DNA from: JAKLIX01 sp964605655
Lineage (GTDB): Bacteria; Bacteroidota; Bacteroidia; Bacteroidales; CAIXZF01
Direction: 5' to 3'
Assembly (NCBI GenBank): GCA_964605655.1
Contig: CAZSDK010000007.1
Span: 73,060-137,059 of the forward strand
DNA length: 64,000 nt
The notes under the pieces were generated by a model. That model was not told the origin of the DNA. It ran no database searches and saw only the letters and a list, made by a program, of their open reading frames with translations. The translations under genes were made by a program, and so were the position numbers. Positions 56,423 through 64,000 of this stretch are shown piece by piece (position 1 is the stretch's first letter; each line of letters begins with the position of its first letter).

Positions 56423-58153
56423 ATGGATCTGTTCCGCAGAAAGTCTCTTGAAGGCATACTCAAAGATGCTGCCAGACAGCAGGACCTTGACCGCCAGCTA
56501 AAAAAGAATCTTTCGGTGCGTGATCTCACCGCGCTGGGGATAGCAGCGATAGTTGGTGCAGGGATATTCAGCACTATTGGTGGAGCAGCCTCCCATGGAG
56601 GTCCTGCTGTGAGCCTGCTGTTCGTCTTCACAGCCATCGCCTGCGGGTTCTCGGCCATGTGTTATGCCCAGTTTGCATCTGCCATCCCTATCAGCGGCAG
56701 TGCATACACATACGCCTATGCCAGCTTCGGTGAGCTCATCGCCTGGATCATCGGATGGGATCTGATCATGGAATATGCCATTGGGAACATCGCAGTCGCC
56801 ATCTCCTGGTCGGAGTATTTTACTTCACTGGTCAAGGGTGTAGGTATCCATGTCCCTTATTACCTTTCCATCGATTATCTCTCCGCTTCCAGAGGCTTCA
56901 GGGAGGTGAGTGAGTTACTGACCCAGGGGCACCCGCTTCAGGAGCTGACCTTCCGGCAGCAGGAATCCTATTTAGCCTGGCTTCAGGCTCCTAATGTAGG
57001 AGGGCTCCGTATCATCTTCGACCTGCCCGCCTTCGCCATAGTATTGTTTATCAGCTCGCTGGTATATATCGGGATTTACGAGTCCAAGGTCGCAGGAAAC
57101 ATCATGGTGTTGTTGAAACTGGTCATCCTACTGTGTTTCATAGGTGTGGGTGCGTTCTATGTGAACCCTGGAAACTGGGACCCTTTTGCACCTAATGGTG
57201 TAGCAGGAGTGCTCAAGGGCGTATCAGGCGTTTTCTTTGCCTATATAGGGTTTGATGCCATTTCCACCACGGCTGAAGAAAGCCGGAACCCACAAAGAGA
57301 TCTCCCTAAGGCCATGATCTATTCCCTGGTGATCACCACCGTGCTCTATGTTGTCATCAGCCTGATACTCACGGGTATGGTGCATTACAGCGAGCTGGGT
57401 GTGGGCGATCCCCTGGCTTTTGCCTTCGAAAAAGTGCATCTTTCCAGGTTCTCCGGAATCATCGCATTCAGTGCTATCATCGCCATGGCCAGTGTATTGC
57501 TGGTTTTCCAGATCGGGCAGCCCAGGATATGGATGAGTATGAGCCGTGACGGACTCTTACCGCCGATTTTCAGCCGTATCCACCGAAAATACAAGACACC
57601 CTGGTTCTCGACCATCATCACCGGTCTGACGGTGGCCATACCCTCCCTCTTCCTGAACCTGACGGAGGTGACCGATCTTACGAGTATCGGGACCCTGTTT
57701 GCTTTTGTACTGGTATCGGGTGGTGTGCTCCTGGTACCCAAAGAGATGTTCCAGCAGAAAGACCGAAAGTCATTCCGGATACCCTATTACAACAGCAGGT
57801 ACTGGCTTCCTCCGGCCTGGATACTGGTGGTGCTGCTTCTTGTGCTCACCAATGGCAAGACCCCGGAGTCCTCTTATTCCTTCTTTCAACCGGATGAATA
57901 TCTTCAAAGCTGGGATAGCTTCAAACATCAGATCCCGACCCTGATATTTTTGGTGGTCGCTGCTATTATCACCGTTTTCGGCATTATAAGACAATGGTCA
58001 TTGATTCCTGTTGCAGGTCTGATCACCAACCTTTTCCTTATGTCGGAACTCGGCATCACCAACTGGCTGCGCTTCCTGGTGTGGCTGGTCATCGGACTGG
58101 TGCTTTATTTCACTTACGGGCACCATCATTCACGACTTAAACATTCCCGCTGA
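56423..58153 (+). CDS. APC-family (cationic amino acid type) permease
   Basis: This is a membrane permease of 576 residues with about 12-14 hydrophobic helices. The first has the APC motif LGIAAIVGAGIFSTIGG; later ones include GSAYTYAYASFGELIAWIIG and YIGFDAISTTAEESRNPQRD, both typical of CAT/YfnA-type amino acid permeases. The substrate is not determined by the motifs I can see. An insertion of about 50 residues (about 155-200, LLTQGHPLQELTFRQQESYL) sits between early helices. Its stop overlaps the next ATG by one base (TGATG). Confidence 0.9.
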   Translation: MDLFRRKSLEGILKDAARQQDLDRQLKKNLSVRDLTALGIAAIVGAGIFSTIGGAASHGGPAVSLLFVFTAIACGFSAMCYAQFASAIPISGSAYTYAYASFGELIAWIIGWDLIMEYAIGNIAVAISWSEYFTSLVKGVGIHVPYYLSIDYLSASRGFREVSELLTQGHPLQELTFRQQESYLAWLQAPNVGGLRIIFDLPAFAIVLFISSLVYIGIYESKVAGNIMVLLKLVILLCFIGVGAFYVNPGNWDPFAPNGVAGVLKGVSGVFFAYIGFDAISTTAEESRNPQRDLPKAMIYSLVITTVLYVVISLILTGMVHYSELGVGDPLAFAFEKVHLSRFSGIIAFSAIIAMASVLLVFQIGQPRIWMSMSRDGLLPPIFSRIHRKYKTPWFSTIITGLTVAIPSLFLNLTEVTDLTSIGTLFAFVLVSGGVLLVPKEMFQQKDRKSFRIPYYNSRYWLPPAWILVVLLLVLTNGKTPESSYSFFQPDEYLQSWDSFKHQIPTLIFLVVAAIITVFGIIRQWSLIPVAGLITNLFLMSELGITNWLRFLVWLVIGLVLYFTYGHHHSRLKHSR

Positions 58154-58947
58154 TGTCGTGGTATCTGATACTGATCCTGATCTCCTCCGGGTTACTGGTA
58201 GGGTTCATCAATACTCTTGCTGGAGGCGGCACCATTATTTCTCTCTCCCTTTTCATGCTTCTGGGCATGCCTCCCCAGCTTGCCAACGGGACCAACCGCC
58301 TGGCAGTGGTCTTCCAGACCTTCACCAGCAGCATGGGATTCCGGCAATCCAATACCCTTGACTTCAAGCGGGCAACCATACTGGGAATCCCTACCACTAT
58401 TGGTTCAATAATAGGTACATGGTGGGCTCTGGATATCAACCCAAGGACCTTTGAACTGATCCTCGCCGTCTCCATGATGGTGATGCTGGTCTTTGTCATT
58501 TATAAGCCGGCGCGATGGCTTAAAGGAAAAGACAGTGTCATACAACTCAGACCTGGCTGGGGTCAGATGCTGGCCTTTTTCTTCATAGGTCTTTATGGAG
58601 GGTTGATCTATGTCGGAGTAGGTTATTACCTTTTGGCGGCCCTGGTGCTTGGGTCCGGTTATGATTTGCTGAGAGCCAATGCCTTTAAAGTCTGGATCGT
58701 ACTGTTGTATGTGCCTTTCAACCTGATTCTTTTCATGGCCTTTGGTCAGGTCAACTACAAGATTGGTTTGATCCATGCGGTGGGCAATGTGCTGGGTGCC
58801 TGGCTGGCTACCCGCTTCGCAGTGAACTGGGGCGTGAATTTCGTCAGATGGGTGCTGGTGGTGGTCGTTATCCTGGTCATCTGCCAGACCTTCCATCTTT
58901 TTGATGTCAGAGAGTTGCTGAGACAGTTGGTTCAGAGGGAGGGTTAA
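58153..58947 (+). CDS. TauE/SafE family membrane protein
   Basis: This is a membrane protein of 264 residues with about eight helices arranged as two similar halves. Each half carries a family signature: GLLVGFINTLAGGGTIISL with PPQLANGTNRLAV in the first, and GLYGGLIYVGVGYYLLAALV with DLLRANAFKVWIV in the second. Family members export or import sulfite, sulfoacetate or related anions; the substrate here is unknown. It is coupled to the upstream permease and its end overlaps the convergent dCMP deaminase gene by 4 bp. Confidence 0.9.
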   Translation: MSWYLILILISSGLLVGFINTLAGGGTIISLSLFMLLGMPPQLANGTNRLAVVFQTFTSSMGFRQSNTLDFKRATILGIPTTIGSIIGTWWALDINPRTFELILAVSMMVMLVFVIYKPARWLKGKDSVIQLRPGWGQMLAFFFIGLYGGLIYVGVGYYLLAALVLGSGYDLLRANAFKVWIVLLYVPFNLILFMAFGQVNYKIGLIHAVGNVLGAWLATRFAVNWGVNFVRWVLVVVVILVICQTFHLFDVRELLRQLVQREG

Positions 58948-59456
58948 ACAGATTTCATTTCTTCCTGGTCACGATATCTCAGTATCTCCTCATTGACATA
59001 AAGCAGTTCGATGTCTGCCATCTTGAACATGTCTTCCGATTCCTGGCCGGTATGATATCGAAACTCACAGACCACCCTTCTGATACCACAGTTGATGATG
59101 AGCATGGCACAGGTCCTGCAGGGAGTCATCCTGCAATAGAGTGTGGCACCATCGAGAGAGACACCCAACTTAGCAGCCTGGCAGATGGCATTCTGCTCTG
59201 CATGGACTGTCCTCATGCAATGCAGTGTGACCCGGTCATCTTCGTGGATCACCTTTTTCATCAGATGCCCTACTTCATCACAATGTGGCAGTCCGACCGG
59301 CGACCCTACATACCCTGTTACCAGGATCTGCCGGTCCCTTGCGATGACACAACCGCTTCGACCCCTGTCACAGGTCGCTCTTTTGGCAATGGTATGAGCC
59401 ACTTCCATAAAGTACTCATCCCAGGTCGGCCTCCTATATTCTTCCTGTGGTTCCAT
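58944..59456 (-). CDS. dCMP deaminase family protein
   Basis: This is a zinc-dependent deaminase of 170 residues. The site is HAEQNAI (His85, Glu87) and TPCRTC (Cys113, Cys116), with additional conserved GCVIARDRQILVTGYVGSP and CDEVGH of the dCMP deaminase group. It likely converts dCMP to dUMP for thymidylate synthesis. It lies 6 bp downstream of a P-loop kinase gene and is the last gene of the Mg-transport operon. Confidence 0.92.
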   Translation of the reverse strand: MEPQEEYRRPTWDEYFMEVAHTIAKRATCDRGRSGCVIARDRQILVTGYVGSPVGLPHCDEVGHLMKKVIHEDDRVTLHCMRTVHAEQNAICQAAKLGVSLDGATLYCRMTPCRTCAMLIINCGIRRVVCEFRYHTGQESEDMFKMADIELLYVNEEILRYRDQEEMKSV

Positions 59457-59462
59457 GAATCC

Positions 59463-60020
59463 TTACTTTATAATGTGTAACAACTCCAGTTCCACCTGGT
59501 TATAGAGATCTTCTTTCGTCCCGTTATTCATAAACACCACATCGGCAAGACTGATGCAAAGCCCGAGGTTCTGATGCGTGGGATCCTCATTTTCCATCTC
59601 CCTCTCCTCATTCTTCACGAACGTCTCAAAAGAGACCTTGTCCGTCTCACTCCCGCGTTCCTGGATCCGGTTGTACCTTATCAGAGGATCGGCATCCACG
59701 GCAAAGAGATAAAATACACCCATCTTTCTCAGGGCCGTGATTTCCCCTTCTGTCCTGATAGACTCAATGATGCAGTTCTTACCTGCTTTCTTTGCCTTTT
59801 CGTAGAGTACCTCTGCCATATAGGCCGGAGAATGTTGTGCCCGCAACTCATTCGCCACCTTGACCATACTGTCGCGGTCCACCTTCATCCCCCTTTTTTC
59901 GATCTCCTGGATCAGATAGTCTCTCACACTGAAATGCAGAAAACCCTTCTGCTTCTTCAGGTAATCGACGATGGTGCCTTTCCCTGCACCCAGGGTACCT
60001 GTAATTCCAATGATGATCAT
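59463..60020 (-). CDS. P-loop nucleotide kinase (dephospho-CoA kinase/NMP kinase-like)
   Basis: This is a small ATPase of 185 residues with Walker A GITGTLGAGKGT at the N-terminus, DYLKKQKGFLHFSVRDYLIQ with a lid/NMP-type arrangement, and CIIESIRTEGEI, where a conserved Arg and Glu occur. The substrate is not known; nucleotide monophosphate is likely because a dCMP deaminase follows 6 bp downstream. It lies 5 bp after the Nramp gene. Confidence 0.8.
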   Translation of the reverse strand: MIIIGITGTLGAGKGTIVDYLKKQKGFLHFSVRDYLIQEIEKRGMKVDRDSMVKVANELRAQHSPAYMAEVLYEKAKKAGKNCIIESIRTEGEITALRKMGVFYLFAVDADPLIRYNRIQERGSETDKVSFETFVKNEEREMENEDPTHQNLGLCISLADVVFMNNGTKEDLYNQVELELLHIIK

Positions 60021-60025
60021 AAGCT

Positions 60026-61279
60026 TTATTCAAAAAAACGTAAAACTAACAAACTTAATGATAAACCAACTAAAATGACCACTGTCGACCATCCGATGAT
60101 GTTCTGCCAGGGTTTGTTGGTATAGGTTCCCATGATCTCTTCGTTGTTGATCAGGAGCATCATGCTCACCAGGACAACAGGAAGCAGCACTCCGTTCAAC
60201 ACCTGAGACCACAGGGTGATGGTGATGAGCGGAGCCCCGGGTATCAATATGATGCCCATGGAGATCACCAACATGAAGGTAAAGAGGGAATAAAACTGCG
60301 GAGCCTCCCTGAACTTCTTATCGATACCGGCCTCAAAACCAAAGGCCTGGCAGATATAAAAGGAGGATGCTACCGGAAGAATGGTGGCAGAAAACACTGA
60401 GGCAACAAACAGGCCAAAGGCAAAGATCTGGGCGGCGAATGCACCGGCCAGGGGCTTGAGTGAGAACGCTGCATCTTTGGCCTCGTTAATATGAACGCCG
60501 TTGGGAAACAAGGTGCTACCGCAGGCCACGATGATGAAAAAAGCAACCACCACGGTAGCAATACAGCCAATAATGACATCAACCACCGTGTACTTATAAT
60601 CTTCTGTCTTCAATCCTTTTTCAATGACAGCTGATTGCATATAAAACTGCATCCAGGGCGCAATGGTTGTACCAATCAAACCGATGACCATGGTAAGATA
60701 TAACAGGTCGAAGTCGACATTCGGTTTTATTACTGACCTGCCTATTTCATTCCAGTCGGGTTTTCCCATGACAGCAGACACCACATAAGTCAACAGAAAT
60801 AAACTGAATATCAAGAATATACGTTCAACAAATTTATATGTCCCCTTCACAGCCAGCAGCCATACCGCCATGCCTACCAGGGGAACAGCAATGTATTTGC
60901 TGATACCGAAGACCTGCATACTTCCGGCCACACCGGCAAATTCCGTGGTGGTGTTGCCAAGGTCGGCGATCAGCAGTCCGAGGAAGATAAAGAAAGTAGC
61001 TTTCACGCCAGTGTTCTCCCTGATCAGGTCAGCCAATCCCTTGCCAGTCACAATTCCCATCCTCGCATTCATCTCCTGAACCACTGCCAGGACCACAAAG
61101 GCAGGGATGAGCGTCCACAACAGCTGATAACCATACAAGGCCCCGGCTATGGAGTAAGTAGTAATTCCTCCTGCATCATTGTCAACACTCCCGGTAATGA
61201 TGCCCGGACCGAGGATGGCAAAAAAGATCGCCATTCTCCTCCACAGGCTCAGTTTTCGTTGCTGACGAAGGGCAATCAT
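60026..61279 (-). CDS. Nramp-family metal transporter with NRMT-like metal site
   Basis: This is a membrane transporter of 417 residues with about 11 helices and the Nramp layout. The usual DPGN motif of helix 1 is replaced by DNDAGG (residues 33-38), and the Met-Pro-His motif of helix 6 by Ala207-Pro208-Trp209 (TTIAPWMQ). Loss of the metal-binding Met and a wider site are described for the magnesium-type branch (NRMT) of this family. The upstream gene encodes a MgtE-like Mg-sensing protein, which supports Mg2+ as substrate; Mn2+ or Fe2+ transport is not excluded. Confidence 0.82.
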   Translation of the reverse strand: MIALRQQRKLSLWRRMAIFFAILGPGIITGSVDNDAGGITTYSIAGALYGYQLLWTLIPAFVVLAVVQEMNARMGIVTGKGLADLIRENTGVKATFFIFLGLLIADLGNTTTEFAGVAGSMQVFGISKYIAVPLVGMAVWLLAVKGTYKFVERIFLIFSLFLLTYVVSAVMGKPDWNEIGRSVIKPNVDFDLLYLTMVIGLIGTTIAPWMQFYMQSAVIEKGLKTEDYKYTVVDVIIGCIATVVVAFFIIVACGSTLFPNGVHINEAKDAAFSLKPLAGAFAAQIFAFGLFVASVFSATILPVASSFYICQAFGFEAGIDKKFREAPQFYSLFTFMLVISMGIILIPGAPLITITLWSQVLNGVLLPVVLVSMMLLINNEEIMGTYTNKPWQNIIGWSTVVILVGLSLSLLVLRFFE

Positions 61280-61292
61280 GTGCTACATTTTA

Positions 61293-62555
61293 TTAATCTT
61301 CCTTAAGTACGGTTCTTTTCCTGGTCTTTAAAAGCGTGAAGACCACGTCGTCGATGATGACCATGCCCACCATGATCTGCTCTGCATTGATCACTGGAAT
61401 GGCTATCAGGTTGTATTTGGAGATGATCTCTGCCAGGCTGTCGATACGTTCGGTATCCACCACTTTGATCACCTTTCGGTTCATGATCTGGTTAAGCATG
61501 ACCTCGGGTTCGGAGACAATAAGGTCCCTTAGTGAAACCGTGGCAACAAGGCGTTCTTGATTATCAAGAACATACAGATAGTAGATGGTGTCCGACGGGG
61601 GTTTCAGCTTCCTGAGCTCTGCCAGGGTCTGTTCGACTGTCATATTCTCGTTGAAAGAGAAAAAATCGGTACTCATCAGGCTGCCCACGCTGTTGTCAGG
61701 ATATTCCATGAGTTCCCTGACTTCCTCCCGGGCCTCGTCTTCCATTTCACTCAGCAGCTCCTCGGCTTTTTCCTTTTCCAGGTCATCGAGGATGTCGGCC
61801 ACTTCATCGGCAGGCATTTTCTCGAGCACATCGGCCGCTTTCTCAACAGAAAGTCCCTCCAGCACATTGATCTGTGCTTCCGTTTCCATTTCCTCCAGCA
61901 CATCGGCGGCTTTCTCCTCATCCAGGGCAGAGAAGACTGCGAGCTGCGTCTTATGGTCGAGATCCTCAAGAATATCTGCCAGGTCAGAGGGATGCAGGGT
62001 ATCCAGTTTGCTGTGCTCTTTGGCGAGCTTGATCCCTTCCATGGAAGGACCGATGGCAGCCACATCATCCCAGAGGATCAGCTTGCTGGGAAGGCTTTTC
62101 CCGATGGCCTTCAGCGACTGGTTGATGGGCTTGGCGACCGAAAGCCGCCTCAGCAACCCTTCCATACCCACATCCACTGCCACCACATAAAGACCATTGG
62201 AAAAGAAAGCGAGCCTCAGATCGTTGACCCGCTCCAGTTTTCTGCCGTCAATATCGACGATCTGCTTGTCAAGAACATGCTTGACCAGGTAGAGGGTGTT
62301 TTCCTGAGGTACGTTATACTCCTCAATATGACTGCATTGGATCTGGTAACGGCCCAGGTGTTTGGTCACCGTGAGATGACTGAAATCAATGATCAGCGGT
62401 TGACGACCGAACTTCACCCTGGCAGCGATCACCTTGGGTCTGACATAGTTAGTATCAACCACAAGATCTTCAAGTTTCCCCACGACCTTACGATGCGTGG
62501 AAATGACCCTGGTGCCTATGATATGGCTGAGATAAAAAGTGTTGATGGTGGTCAT
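61293..62555 (-). CDS. Soluble MgtE-like protein: PRC-like, MgtE-N and CBS domains
   Basis: This is a 420-residue protein with no membrane helices. Residues 1-160 contain two PRC-barrel-like halves (GTRVISTHRKVVGKLEDLVV; DKQIVDIDGRKLERVNDLRL). Residues about 190-290 are the MgtE N-domain superhelix with repeated LHPSDLADILEDLD-type and KAADVLEKMPADEVADI helices rich in acidic residues. Residues about 300-412 are a CBS pair (VGSLMSTDFFSFNENMTVEQ). In MgtE these two domains bind Mg2+ and gate the channel; here the channel domain is missing. It is first in the operon, 13 bp before the Nramp gene, and probably regulates it. Confidence 0.85.
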   Translation of the reverse strand: MTTINTFYLSHIIGTRVISTHRKVVGKLEDLVVDTNYVRPKVIAARVKFGRQPLIIDFSHLTVTKHLGRYQIQCSHIEEYNVPQENTLYLVKHVLDKQIVDIDGRKLERVNDLRLAFFSNGLYVVAVDVGMEGLLRRLSVAKPINQSLKAIGKSLPSKLILWDDVAAIGPSMEGIKLAKEHSKLDTLHPSDLADILEDLDHKTQLAVFSALDEEKAADVLEEMETEAQINVLEGLSVEKAADVLEKMPADEVADILDDLEKEKAEELLSEMEDEAREEVRELMEYPDNSVGSLMSTDFFSFNENMTVEQTLAELRKLKPPSDTIYYLYVLDNQERLVATVSLRDLIVSEPEVMLNQIMNRKVIKVVDTERIDSLAEIISKYNLIAIPVINAEQIMVGMVIIDDVVFTLLKTRKRTVLKED

Positions 62556-62725
62556 GGCACATCCTCCCTTCTTTTACGGAAGAATGCCACAGATGCGAAA
62601 CATTCTCCCGCGGGTTACACGATTATGTCCGATTTACTCGCAGGTCCATCGTCCATTTCAGCATCTCAATTAAGTGAATAATTCCAGTAATAATCTGATT
62701 ATCAATAACAAGAAAGATTATTACC
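62556..62725 (-). promoter_or_regulatory. Structured 5' leader with alternative hairpins (switch candidate)
   Basis: The predicted leader of about 170 nt has a 5' hairpin with perfect arms GTAATAATCT/AGATTATTAC (62724-62715 and 62696-62687 on the transcript). Near the start codon, CATTCTTCCG (62586-62577) can pair with the upstream CGGGAGAATG (62610-62601, 9 WC pairs and one G-U). Alternatively, CATTCTTCC can pair with the downstream GGGAGGATG (62568-62560, 7 WC and two G-U). The latter contains the GGGAGG ribosome site 7 nt before the ATG. The pairings exclude each other. The usual M-box Mg2+ riboswitch sequence is not seen. Confidence 0.6.
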
Positions 62726-62729
62726 TTGA

Positions 62730-62759
62730 CAAAAGTACGCATTTACCACCAACACTCAA
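62730..62759 (-). promoter_or_regulatory. Promoter of the Mg-transport operon
   Basis: The minus strand reads TTG (62759-62757), a 19-nt spacer and TACTTTTG (62737-62730), an exact Bacteroidota promoter. Start is expected at about 62725, just before the 5' hairpin of the leader. Confidence 0.72.
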
Positions 62760-62835
62760 AATCTTTTTATGATTTCCTCTTTGTTCCTGTTGTTACATGG
62801 TCCTTTATCCTTATTTTGGCATCAAAATAACAGAC

Positions 62836-63813
62836 ATGAGCGAGATTTACCCCCTGAAATTCAAGCCCCTGCTGATGGAGAAGATATGGGGAGGGACCAA
62901 GATAGGTTCTTTCCTGAAGGAGGCGGGGAAGTTGAAAAATTGCGGGGAAGCCTGGGTCTTATCAGGGGTGCAGGGCAACCAGACGATGGTATCTGAGGGC
63001 TTTTTAAAGGATAATGAACTGAACGAACTGGTTGAAGTTTATATGGGCGACCTGGTAGGTGATAAGGTGTACGATGAATTCGGCGATGAATTTCCCATAC
63101 TGGTAAAACTGATTGATTCCGGTGATTACCTGTCGGTCCAGGTTCATCCTAACGATATCCTGGCCAGGAAACGGCATGGTTCGAGGGGAAAGACAGAGAT
63201 GTGGTACATTATGGAGGCAGAGCCCGATGCCGAGATTATCACCGGTTTTGAAAGGAAGGTTTCTCCAGAGGAGTTTATGTACCAACTATCGCAGAAGAAA
63301 ATCAGAGACATCCTTCATAAAGAGAAAGTGACGGGCGGAGATGTACTGTTCACTCCTGCCGGCAGGGTGCATGCTCTGGGAGCCGGGATCCTCCTTGCGG
63401 AGATCCAGCAGACGTCCGACATTACCTATCGTATCTATGACTGGGACCGTACCGATGCCAAAGGCCATTCCAGGGAGCTGCATACCGAGTTGGCAATGGA
63501 AGCCATTGACTTTGAAATCCCTGCTCATTATAAAACCGAATATCAGGTTAAAGAAAACGGCACGACGCCGCTGATACAGTCGGTACCTTTTGTCACCAAC
63601 CTGATCTCGACACGTCAGTCCTTAAAGAAGGACTATTCAGAACTCGACTCCTTCGTGATTTACCTGTGTTTGGAAGGCAGTTTCTCCCTGTTTTATAATG
63701 ACGGCAAGGTGGATGTAGCTAAGGGCGAGGCCGTCCTGGTTCCTGCGCTGATCGATTCCCTGGGAATCATACCCAGGCCTTTCGTAAAGATCCTGGAGGT
63801 GTACATACACTAA
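62836..63813 (+). CDS. manA: Mannose-6-phosphate isomerase, class I
   Basis: ManA interconverts fructose-6-phosphate and mannose-6-phosphate, the entry to GDP-mannose. The 325-residue protein has the zinc-site motifs SVQVHPND and the conserved KTEMWYIMEAEPDA, FTPAGRVHALGAGILLAEIQQ and DITYRIYDWDR, in class I order. The ATG at 62836 is chosen; the frame is open upstream to 62797 but without family similarity. It is divergent from the Mg-transport operon and may supply the epimerase at 6.2-7.2 kb. Confidence 0.95.
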   Translation: MSEIYPLKFKPLLMEKIWGGTKIGSFLKEAGKLKNCGEAWVLSGVQGNQTMVSEGFLKDNELNELVEVYMGDLVGDKVYDEFGDEFPILVKLIDSGDYLSVQVHPNDILARKRHGSRGKTEMWYIMEAEPDAEIITGFERKVSPEEFMYQLSQKKIRDILHKEKVTGGDVLFTPAGRVHALGAGILLAEIQQTSDITYRIYDWDRTDAKGHSRELHTELAMEAIDFEIPAHYKTEYQVKENGTTPLIQSVPFVTNLISTRQSLKKDYSELDSFVIYLCLEGSFSLFYNDGKVDVAKGEAVLVPALIDSLGIIPRPFVKILEVYIH

Positions 63814-63823
63814 CGGCCCGGCA

Positions 63824-64000
63824 TTCCCGGGAGAAGAACCAGGGACTCAATCCCGGCTCTCCTGGGAAAAACGAAAACTTTTGTGATGACTCCGGGATGG
63901 AGTCCCTGGCCAATAAACCCCGAAGGGGTTGAACCTGAATAACCCCGGATGAAATCCGGGGCCAATCGCCCCCCATGACATCCACAACCCCGCAGGGGTT
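63824..64000. repeat. Dense cluster of palindromes at the window end
   Basis: Five hairpins follow one another after manA. TTCCCGGGAGA/TCTCCTGGGAA (63824-63834, 63858-63868) can act as a terminator. An 18-bp inverted pair with one mismatch starts CCAGGGACTC (63839-63856) and ends GAGTCCCTGG (63892-63909). Then come AACCCCGAAGGGGTT (63916-63930), CCCCGGATGAAATCCGGGG (63943-63961) and AACCCCGCAGGGGTT (63986-64000). This is typical of dispersed palindromic repeats in Bacteroidota and continues past the window. Confidence 0.8.

Noticed and set aside
62556..62725. M-box or yybP-ykoY riboswitch in the Mg operon leader
   Set aside because: The conserved core sequences of these classes could not be found by eye; only the alternative hairpins are supported.

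Overview
The window reads as a chromosome segment of a Bacteroidota bacterium. The evidence is SprA, the pore of the type IX secretion system (T9SS); several secreted proteins with T9SS-type C-terminal sorting domains; a SUF iron-sulfur cluster operon; a type II-C CRISPR-Cas9 locus; and many promoters with the Bacteroidota -7 box TAnnTTTG. The family and genus cannot be fixed from the sequence. Two runs of exactly 100 N show that this is a draft assembly.

Layout. 1-7.2 kb is housekeeping: the tail of a TonB-dependent receptor, a DUF805 protein, a two-component system, birA, a SRPBCC protein, pyrE, a Nudix hydrolase and a sugar-nucleotide epimerase very like plant GDP-mannose 3,5-epimerase. 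7.3-17.1 kb is one leftward run that looks like a chaperone-usher pilus cluster mixed with T9SS cargo: usher-like barrel, PapD-like chaperone, four DUF4402-like subunits, a T9SS-sorted protein, and a frameshifted tailspike-like beta-helix protein. 17.7-30 kb holds ruvA-sprA-gcvH, a metallo-beta-lactamase-fold protein, uvrC and thiL. 30.6-40.9 kb holds two secreted proteins built from a Cys-rich Ig-like module; the second is a giant adhesin of at least about 3,000 residues ending in a T9SS sorting domain.

40.9-47.9 kb is a complete type II-C CRISPR-Cas locus: 24 repeats and 23 spacers read rightward, then convergent cas9-cas1-cas2 read leftward, and a divergent tracrRNA upstream of cas9. No promoter-bearing leader precedes the array. 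Instead every intact repeat contains a Bacteroidota-type promoter. 48.7-56.4 kb is sufBCDSE, a SufT-like gene and dxs, followed by an amino acid permease and a TauE/SafE permease. 58.9-62.6 kb is a leftward operon: a soluble MgtE-like CBS protein, an Nramp protein with a magnesium-type metal site, a small P-loop kinase and a dCMP deaminase. It sits behind a roughly 170-nt leader with mutually exclusive hairpins. manA and a dense cluster of palindromes close the window.

Most interesting items: the promoter-in-repeat CRISPR array and its tracrRNA promoter; the chaperone-usher/T9SS hybrid cluster; the putative Mg2+ operon with a switch-like leader; and the giant adhesin, whose assembly gaps fit collapsed 288-bp and 255-bp repeats by exact reading-frame arithmetic.
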